DNA of 11,753 nucleotides, taken from NCBI GenBank assembly GCA_002085035.1, contig MZGM01000076.1, positions 1 to 11,753 on the forward strand, read 5' to 3'. The translations under genes and the position numbers were made by a program. Each line of letters opens with the position of its first letter. Position 1 is the stretch's first letter. The DNA is from Candidatus Zhuqueibacterota bacterium 4484_219. GTDB lineage: Bacteria > Zhuqueibacterota > JdFR-76 > 4484-219. Below the pieces are notes generated by a model. It was not told where the DNA came from. It searched no databases and saw only the letters and a program-made list of their open reading frames with translations. Of the stretch, positions 7,441 to 11,753 are shown piece after piece.

Positions 7441-7506
7441 TCATGGAAAATAATAAAAATAAAAGCCCACATAGAAGTCGATTAACCGAAGACGTGAAAT
7501 AGTCAT
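7441..7506 (-). CDS. Phe/Tyr-rich leader peptide of the aroF attenuator (21 codons)
   Basis: The minus-strand ATG at 7506-7504 opens a 21-codon frame ending in TGA at 7443-7441. Its C-terminal part reads DFYVGFYFYYFP: eight of residues 11-20 are aromatic (Phe 11, 15, 17, 20; Tyr 12, 16, 18, 19), and Pro comes last, as in the E. coli PheL leader peptide. AAAGAGA (7520-7514) lies 7 bases before the ATG as a ribosome binding site. The peptide presumably has no function beyond its translation: the ribosome senses charged Phe- and Tyr-tRNA. The stop codon lies next to segment 2 of the attenuator. The frame is too short for ordinary gene callers. The combination of aromatic run, spacing and downstream hairpins makes chance unlikely. 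Confidence 0.88.
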   Translation of the reverse strand: MTISRLRLIDFYVGFYFYYFP

Positions 7507-7642
7507 GATTAAATCTCTTTTTTAACTATTAGGTTTTTTCAGCAGGTTCAACTCCCCCGATGCAAAGAGACAAAGGCGGTGTTTTTAACAAGACTCTTGC
7601 TTTACTTGGAACAACCAGAACGAATACAATAGATAGTGATTG

Positions 7643-8161
7643 TTACACAGTTACCTTTTCAACAAAACGACGCATGAGGGTAGTGAGTTTTGGCTCTGCC
7701 GTCTGGGCAAAGTGTAGAATTTCTCGAATATTGATCGGTTTTAACGCGTCAGGGAAACAAGTATCAGTAATTACTGAAAGTCCCAATACTTTCATGCTAC
7801 TATGTACCGCTACAATTACCTCAGGAACAGTGGACATTCCTACTGCATCAGCTCCAATAGTGCGCAGGAAGCGATATTCGGCCCTGGTTTCCAAACTTGG
7901 GCCGCTCATTGCAGCATAAACTCCTTTTTGGAGCTTAATCTTTTCCTCTAAAGCAATCTCTTCGATTAAGTTGACAAATGTTTTACAGTAAGGCTCCGAC
8001 ATGTCCGGGAAGCGTGGTCCCAGACTTTCATCGTTGATGCCAATAAGAGGATTATCCCCTAAAAGGTTAATATGGTCAATTATTATCATGATGTCGCCGG
8101 GACTGAATAAAGGGTTCAAACCACCGCAGGCATTTGAAACCAGTAGAATTTTCGTCCCCAA
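7643..8161 (-). CDS. punA: Purine nucleoside phosphorylase, lacking its N-terminal ~100 residues (probable pseudogene or junction artefact)
   Basis: Intact enzymes of this family cleave purine nucleosides with phosphate to base and ribose 1-phosphate. The 172 residues match the C-terminal two thirds of trimeric PNPs such as B. subtilis PupG (about 270 residues): NACGGLNP, IIDHINLLGDNPLIG, GPSLETRAE (E91, human E201 equivalent), VGMSTVPEVI (M109). The purine-contacting Asn of human PNP (N243) is Asp (D133, ITDT). Homology begins abruptly at LGTKILL, equivalent to about residue 101 of PupG. The phosphate-binding SGLG, HAG and GRFHFYEG motifs are absent. The frame stays open upstream but encodes only Lys/Glu-rich sequence that is the out-of-frame reading of the lipoprotein coiled coil. 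There is no good ribosome binding site for the TTG at 8161. As it stands the product should be inactive. Confidence 0.85.
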   Translation of the reverse strand: MGTKILLVSNACGGLNPLFSPGDIMIIIDHINLLGDNPLIGINDESLGPRFPDMSEPYCKTFVNLIEEIALEEKIKLQKGVYAAMSGPSLETRAEYRFLRTIGADAVGMSTVPEVIVAVHSSMKVLGLSVITDTCFPDALKPINIREILHFAQTAEPKLTTLMRRFVEKVTV

Positions 8162-8850
8162 CTGTATGGGTTTTGCTGTTTTTTCTTTTTCTTTAGTTCT
8201 TTCTGTAAGCGCGCTTTTTCTTTCTCCACTTCCTCCTTGGCTTTTCTCAGCCTTTCTAATTGTTGTTTCAACTGTTCTTTCTTTTTTCTTTCAGCCTCCA
8301 ACTGCTGTTGAGCCTGTTGTTTACGTTCTTCTTTTACCCTTTCTACTGCGCTAAGTTTATCTCGCTTTTCCCCTTGCCAGGCAAATAAACCGGCTCCCAC
8401 GACCGCCGACCCAATAGAGATAGGGTTGATAACTTCAAAATCTTTATTAGTAGAGCGGTAAATTAACGAACTTATGAACAAGCCAACCCCAAAACTAAGT
8501 CCTGTTCCCCCAATGCTGAATAGTAGCAAGTTTTTATGATTCTTGTGAGCTTTAATTTCTTTCTGGGTGATCAAGTTGCCGCCTTCATCAACTTCAGTAG
8601 GGATTTTTTCTATTTTTACGATTTGATTTCGCTTGAGGACGAGAGTTTTGCCATCAATCTCATTTTTGAATACAAGCTGGTCATTGTCTTTCTTTAGGAT
8701 TACTCCGGTAAGAGTTTTCTGAGCAGTTAGAGTTAATCGCACTTCAATCGGCGGTTTTAATTCTGGATAGGAAATTGGAATTCGTTTGGCACAACTTAAT
8801 AAGCTAACCAAAAGAGAACACACTATTATCCACTGTTGTTTGTAATTCAT
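8116..8850 (-). CDS. Lipoprotein of unknown function with two hydrophobic segments and a coiled coil; C-terminus disrupted
   Basis: I do not recognise this family. The start has a typical lipoprotein signal: basic tip, hydrophobic core and lipobox LLSC with Cys20 for lipidation, so export to an envelope membrane is expected. Residues 30-95 are beta-rich (VRLTLTAQKTLTGVILKKDN, then VFKNEIDGKTLVLKRNQIVKI), reminiscent of a small barrel. Two glycine-rich hydrophobic segments follow at 108-131 and 143-158, then a charged coiled coil (165-226). The last 18 residues, from about N227, are read through the purine nucleoside phosphorylase sequence in another frame, so the natural C-terminus is lost or unknown. 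The ATG at 8850 is preceded by GGAG at good spacing. It lies 50 bases after divIVA and is probably co-transcribed, but nothing links it to division beyond position. Confidence 0.75.
   Translation of the reverse strand: MNYKQQWIIVCSLLVSLLSCAKRIPISYPELKPPIEVRLTLTAQKTLTGVILKKDNDQLVFKNEIDGKTLVLKRNQIVKIEKIPTEVDEGGNLITQKEIKAHKNHKNLLLFSIGGTGLSFGVGLFISSLIYRSTNKDFEVINPISIGSAVVGAGLFAWQGEKRDKLSAVERVKEERKQQAQQQLEAERKKKEQLKQQLERLRKAKEEVEKEKARLQKELKKKKKQQNPYSWGRKFYWFQMPAVV
8155..8176 (-). other. Deletion or assembly junction between the lipoprotein gene and the phosphorylase gene
   Basis: Reading the minus strand, a Lys-rich coiled-coil coding stretch stops and phosphorylase sequence begins about 100 codons inside that gene, in a different frame. 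Both genes are damaged at the same point. The purine-rich run just before it (about 8171-8192 on the plus strand: T and C only apart from scattered G/A) could promote slippage, recombination or a collapsed assembly. Confidence 0.65.
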
Positions 8851-8900
8851 GGCTTTTGCTCCGATTTGGTAATGGTTTGTACAAATTTTATTGAAAAGAT

Positions 8901-9455
8901 TTACACTACATATTGATCTAAAACTGGTCCCTTTGGTTTTTTATCATCTTCATGTTCTAAAGCCTTAGGTTTAGGTGGAGAGACCTTTTCTTTTTTGACC
9001 TCCAAGTCTTCTGTTTGTAGCACATCGATTAATTCCAGTTCGGCTTCCAATAGATGTTTAAGTTTACGGGCAAGAGAATCCTTCTGTGCTCTAATAAGTG
9101 CCAGATCGCTTTTCAATTGCTCCAATTCACTGCGGGCCTTTTCTACAATCTTTTCAGCTTTCAATTCTGCTTCTTGAAGAATCAGATTTGCTTCTCTTTC
9201 AGTATTCACCCGTGCACGATTAACTGATTCCTGCGCACTCATTAATGTTTCTTTAAGTGTGTGCTCAACTTGTTGATAGTCCTTTAGTCGAGTGCGTAAG
9301 GTGGTAATTTCTTCGTAAAGAGTGTTACGTTCGTTAAGAAGGTCTTCAAACTCATTAGCTACCATTTCCAGAAAAGTTTCTACCTCAAGGCGATCATAGC
9401 CTCGGAAAACGCGTTTGAACTCCTGCTTCTTTATGTCTAATGGTGTGAGTTTCAA
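8901..9455 (-). CDS. divIVA: DivIVA-domain cell division / polarity protein
   Basis: DivIVA proteins sense curved membrane at poles and septa and recruit partners. The 184 residues begin KLTPLDIKKQEFKRVFRGYD. With the TTG at 9455 as start, F17, R18, G19, Y20 and D21 fall on exactly the same numbers as the membrane-inserting F17 and R18 of B. subtilis DivIVA, which supports this start over the TTG at 9482. The rest is almost all heptad coiled coil (about 25-150), then a charged Lys/Pro tail ending in DQYVV. It follows yggT by 29 bases in an operon-like run. DivIVA next to yggT and yggS is a classic arrangement in Gram-positive bacteria; here it sits in a genome that codes for outer-membrane proteins. 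Its exact role in such a cell is not known from sequence. Confidence 0.9.
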   Translation of the reverse strand: MKLTPLDIKKQEFKRVFRGYDRLEVETFLEMVANEFEDLLNERNTLYEEITTLRTRLKDYQQVEHTLKETLMSAQESVNRARVNTEREANLILQEAELKAEKIVEKARSELEQLKSDLALIRAQKDSLARKLKHLLEAELELIDVLQTEDLEVKKEKVSPPKPKALEHEDDKKPKGPVLDQYVV

Positions 9456-9462
9456 TCTACTG

Positions 9463-9470
9463 CCCTCCTT
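9463..9470 (-). promoter_or_regulatory. Ribosome binding site fixing the divIVA start
   Basis: AAGGAGGG on the minus strand is a near-perfect Shine-Dalgarno sequence, 7 bases before the TTG at 9455-9453. It lies inside the longer open frame from TTG 9482, which has no such site and would overlap the 3' end of yggT more closely. It therefore decides for the shorter protein. Confidence 0.8.
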
Positions 9471-9484
9471 GTTTAGATCCAAAA

Positions 9485-9775
9485 TTAAAAAACTCTGGCT
9501 AAATCATAAAGGGTGGAGACTAAGAACCGTTGCACAAAGTACAGTGCTAATATTAGAATGAAAGGTGAAAAGTCAATTCCTGTTGTTGGTAAAAAGCGAC
9601 GAATAGGTTGGAGTAATGGCTCGGTGGAACGAACCAGGAATTGTACAATTGGATTATAAGGATCTGGATGTACCCACGAGATAACCGCTCGAATGATCAC
9701 AATCCAGATGTAGATGCTGATAGCAATATTGAGGATTTGTGCCAGAGCTACCAAGAAATTGCGAATAATGAACAT
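9485..9775 (-). CDS. yggT: YggT-family membrane protein
   Basis: This 96-residue protein has two membrane segments (about 5-32 and 67-88) joined by the conserved loop SWVHPDPYNPIVQFLVRSTE, then PLLQPIRRFLP and GIDFSPFILILAL, which together define the YggT family (YlmG/CCB3 relatives; in plastids and cyanobacteria linked to membrane protein or nucleoid organisation, in bacteria poorly defined). I chose the ATG at 9775 because family members begin right at this MF-hydrophobic stretch. A TTG at 9817 would add 14 residues and sits 2 bases after the yggS stop. No strong ribosome binding site is seen for either, which fits translational coupling. It lies between yggS and divIVA, probably in one transcript. 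Confidence 0.92.
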   Translation of the reverse strand: MFIIRNFLVALAQILNIAISIYIWIVIIRAVISWVHPDPYNPIVQFLVRSTEPLLQPIRRFLPTTGIDFSPFILILALYFVQRFLVSTLYDLARVF

Positions 9776-9819
9776 GACTAATTTACTTTTTTGATAGTTG
9801 AAAGTTGTTAAAAGCAACT

Positions 9820-10512
9820 TTATTCCGTTCGCGGTCCAAAAATCGCAGTACCAATACGCAGTATGTTCGCCCCTTCCTCAATAGCAATCTCAAAATCATG
9901 GGTCATTCCCATGGAAAGGTAGCGCATTTCGACATTCGGAATATTAGCACGGCTAATTTGCTCTTGCAGATTTCGTAGCTGTCGGAAACAGGAGCGAATA
10001 GCATTAACGTCATCTGTAAATGGCCCAATAGTCATCAATCCTAAAATTTGTAGATGGGAGAAATTGGCCACTTGCTCTATCAATGTCTGTGCATTTGCTA
10101 TAGGAACCCCGTATTTGGTAGCTTCTCCAGAAGTATTAACCTCGATAAGTACTTTTGCTACCTTTCCTCGGGTTTGTGCCTGGCGCTCAATTTCTTCTGC
10201 CAGATGAAAACTGTCGAGAGAATGAATGAGCTGAAAAAACTGCAAAGCGCGCTTAACCTTATTGGTTTGCAAGTGACCCACCATGTGCCAGGTTACTGCA
10301 TCCCCAATAATCTGGTACTTTTTCCATGCTTCCTGTACCCGATTTTCACCAATTTCGGTTATGCCGGCCGTGATTGCCTCGCGAATCTCTTCCACACTTC
10401 TTGTTTTAGATACGGCAACTAATCGAATTTGTTGAGGGTCACGGCCAGAACGTTCTGCTGCATGGGCAATTCGTTCTTGCAATCGGTCGATGTTTTCTCG
10501 AATCTTACTCAT
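9820..10512 (-). CDS. yggS: Pyridoxal phosphate homeostasis protein (YggS/PROSC family)
   Basis: YggS proteins bind pyridoxal 5'-phosphate without known catalysis and keep free PLP in balance. The 230 residues match the usual length. Visible signatures are LVAVSKTR with the PLP-binding Lys K36, IGENRVQEAW, WHMVGHLQTNK, KVLIEVNTSGE, YLSMGMTHDFEIAIEEG and LRIGTAIFGPR at the end. The ATG at 10512 is preceded by GAGA at 5 bases, and a promoter is seen just upstream, so this is the first gene of the minus-strand operon yggS-yggT-divIVA-lipoprotein-phosphorylase. It is divergent from lepA. Confidence 0.96.
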   Translation of the reverse strand: MSKIRENIDRLQERIAHAAERSGRDPQQIRLVAVSKTRSVEEIREAITAGITEIGENRVQEAWKKYQIIGDAVTWHMVGHLQTNKVKRALQFFQLIHSLDSFHLAEEIERQAQTRGKVAKVLIEVNTSGEATKYGVPIANAQTLIEQVANFSHLQILGLMTIGPFTDDVNAIRSCFRQLRNLQEQISRANIPNVEMRYLSMGMTHDFEIAIEEGANILRIGTAIFGPRTE

Positions 10513-10532
10513 TGCTATCTCAAGTTAAATTA

Positions 10533-10561
10533 AATTTAAACTATTAAATCTTAAAAATCAA
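10533..10561 (-). promoter_or_regulatory. yggS: Probable promoter of the yggS operon
   Basis: On the minus strand TTGATT (10561-10556) and TAAATT (10538-10533) are 17 bp apart. The expected start near 10526 leaves a short leader of about 14 bases containing the GAGA site before the ATG. The region is very AT-rich, so chance matches are possible. Confidence 0.45.
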
Positions 10562-10664
10562 TACAAAAGTGTTGGGAAGAATTATCTTTTTCACTTTTTG
10601 AGTGAGATAAAAAGGACGTCAGGCATGTCCGCCAAATATTTTGTCGCGTTTTGCTAAATTCGTA

Positions 10665-10693
10665 TTGATTTCTACCCGATAAATTATTATATT
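10665..10693 (+). promoter_or_regulatory. lepA: Sigma-70-type promoter of lepA
   Basis: TTGATT (10665-10670) and TATATT (10688-10693) are 17 bp apart, the same spacing and the same -10 hexamer as the promoter ahead of the STAS gene. The predicted start near 10700 gives a leader of about 29 bases. Confidence 0.6.
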
Positions 10694-10728
10694 TCTTTTT
10701 CAATTTCATAAAACCTTACAGGCGCAAA

Positions 10729-11753
10729 ATGGAAAGTCGCTACATCCGAAATTTTTCTATTATTGCCCATATTGATCATGGCAAATCAACTTTGGCAGAT
10801 CGTTTGCTGGAATTGACTCATACGGTTTCCCCTCGCGAGATGATGGAACAGGTGTTGGACACTATGGATCTGGAGCGGGAGAGAGGGATTACTATCAAAT
10901 CCCACGCAGTAACTATGTATTACACATCAAAAGATGGAAATAACTATGTTTTAAACTTGATTGACACTCCTGGACATGTAGATTTTACTTATGAAGTATC
11001 TCGCAGTCTGGCAGCCTGTGAGGGAGCGATTCTGGTAGTGGATGCAGTACAAGGTGTTGAAGCTCAAACCGTTAGTAATCTTTACCAGGCTATCGACAAT
11101 AATTTAGTAATTATTCCGATAATTAATAAGATCGATCTGCCCAATGCACGCATCGAAGAGGTGAGACATCAGATTGTGGAATTGCTTGGGTGTAATGAGG
11201 AGGAAATCTTGACAGTCAGTGCCAAAATAGGAGTGGGCATCGAGCAAATTTTAGAGGCAATTGTTAGCCGAGTTCCTCCGCCGCAAGGGGATGTTAACGC
11301 ACCGCTACGAGCTTTGATTTTTGATTCCACTTTCGATAGTTATCGGGGAGCGGTAATATTTGTACGGGTGTTTGATGGTACCGTCAGCGTTGGTGACCAT
11401 ATCACCTTTTTTGCTACTGGCAAGTCGTTTGAGGTTACAGAATTAGGACTTCTGGGACTTAAGCGTCAGCCCCAAAAGGCGCTATCAGCAGGTCAGGTAG
11501 GTTACATTATTTCAGGGGTAAAAGAAGTAGCCGATACTAAAGTGGGAGATACCATTACCTTAACTACCCGTCCGGCCGCTGAGCCTCTTCCCGGGTACAA
11601 AGAAGTTAAACCTATGGTGTTTGCAGGTTTTTTCCCCTCGGATAGTGAAGATTATGGGGAACTTAAGAGTGCTTTAGAACGTCTAAAACTCAATGATGCT
11701 TCGCTTATTTTTCAGCCAGAGAGTTCAGCTGCTCTCGGGTTTGGTTTTCGATG
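10729..11753 (+). CDS. lepA: Elongation factor 4 (LepA GTPase), 3' partial
   Basis: LepA is a ribosome-associated translational GTPase that binds elongating or stalled ribosomes and affects translocation and initiation. The visible 341 residues cover the GTPase domain and domain II with start of domain III: MESRYIRNFSIIAHIDHGKS (P-loop 13-20, the LepA form of the motif), RGITIK switch I, DTPGHVD (79-85), NKID (133-136) and SAK near 161, then the beta-barrel domain after residue 190. LepA proteins are about 600 residues, so about 260 residues, including the LepA-specific C-terminal domain, lie beyond the right edge. The ATG at 10729 has a weak site (ACAGG) upstream. The RNFSIIAHIDHGKS start and the absence of EF-G domain order favour LepA over EF-G or TypA. 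Confidence 0.96.
   Translation, partial: MESRYIRNFSIIAHIDHGKSTLADRLLELTHTVSPREMMEQVLDTMDLERERGITIKSHAVTMYYTSKDGNNYVLNLIDTPGHVDFTYEVSRSLAACEGAILVVDAVQGVEAQTVSNLYQAIDNNLVIIPIINKIDLPNARIEEVRHQIVELLGCNEEEILTVSAKIGVGIEQILEAIVSRVPPPQGDVNAPLRALIFDSTFDSYRGAVIFVRVFDGTVSVGDHITFFATGKSFEVTELGLLGLKRQPQKALSAGQVGYIISGVKEVADTKVGDTITLTTRPAAEPLPGYKEVKPMVFAGFFPSDSEDYGELKSALERLKLNDASLIFQPESSAALGFGFR

Noticed and set aside
7523..7551. Candidate promoter TTGAAC-17 bp-TAGTTA for the aroF leader on the minus strand
   Set aside because: The -10 is poor and the implied start near 7516 would fall inside the leader peptide ribosome binding site. No better promoter was found, so the leader may be transcribed from further upstream.
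7560..7919. Plus-strand open frame opposite the phosphorylase and the aroF upstream region
   Set aside because: The minus strand encodes conserved phosphorylase motifs here; this frame has no ribosome binding site or family signal.
8162..8290. In-frame upstream extension of the phosphorylase beyond the TTG at 8161
   Set aside because: The frame is open but gives only Lys/Glu/Thr-rich sequence, the shifted reading of the lipoprotein coiled coil, with none of the phosphorylase N-terminal motifs.
9776..9817. Longer yggT start at the TTG at 9817
   Set aside because: It adds 14 residues not typical of the family and places the start 2 bases after the yggS stop without a Shine-Dalgarno sequence; the ATG at 9775 fits family N-termini.
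10582..10610. Inverted repeat TTATCT...CACT / AGTG AGATAA between yggS and lepA
   Set aside because: It needs a 4-base bulge, lacks a U-tract on either strand and does not overlap the predicted promoters; an operator role cannot be supported from one sequence.

Overview
The window looks like chromosomal DNA from a Gram-negative, moderately AT-rich bacterium, most likely of the FCB superphylum (Fibrobacterota-Chlorobiota-Bacteroidota and related candidate phyla). The evidence is a PorV/PorQ-like outer-membrane barrel, a lipoprotein signal, a Thermotoga-type DAHP synthase, and a yggS-yggT-divIVA cluster, an order I recall from such lineages. I cannot name a species. No tRNA, rRNA, CRISPR array, insertion sequence or phage gene is visible.

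Left part (1-6177, + strand): a signalling pair. The first gene is open at the left edge and codes for at least 1786 residues. In order it holds an outer-membrane-type barrel, TPR repeats, an RsbW-like serine-kinase ATPase domain, a membrane-anchored sensor, HAMP, a SpoIIE/RsbU-type PP2C phosphatase, two helix-turn-helix-like segments, a long acidic linker and more TPRs. Next, behind its own promoter, is a STAS-domain protein of the SpoIIAA/RsbV type, the expected substrate of such a kinase and phosphatase. The two proteins share a C-terminal module of about 48 residues around the motif YGFTKI, so this looks like an elaborated partner-switching system.

Middle part (6312-7506, - strand): aroF, DAHP synthase, the first step of aromatic amino acid synthesis. 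It is preceded by a 21-codon leader peptide whose second half is almost all Phe and Tyr, then by mutually exclusive antiterminator and terminator hairpins. This is a textbook-shaped Phe/Tyr transcription attenuator, found here by reading the intergenic DNA.

Right part (7643-10512, - strand): an operon-like run yggS, yggT, divIVA, a lipoprotein gene of unknown function, and a purine nucleoside phosphorylase. The phosphorylase lacks its first 100 or so residues. The lipoprotein gene runs into it in another frame, so there is a deletion or assembly junction near 8160-8175. Divergently, lepA (elongation factor 4) starts at 10729 and leaves the window at the right edge.

The most interesting points are the aroF attenuator, the shared YGFTKI module of the partner-switching pair, and the topological conflict in the giant protein (secreted barrel joined to cytoplasmic signalling domains), which may be a real fusion or a second deletion seam.
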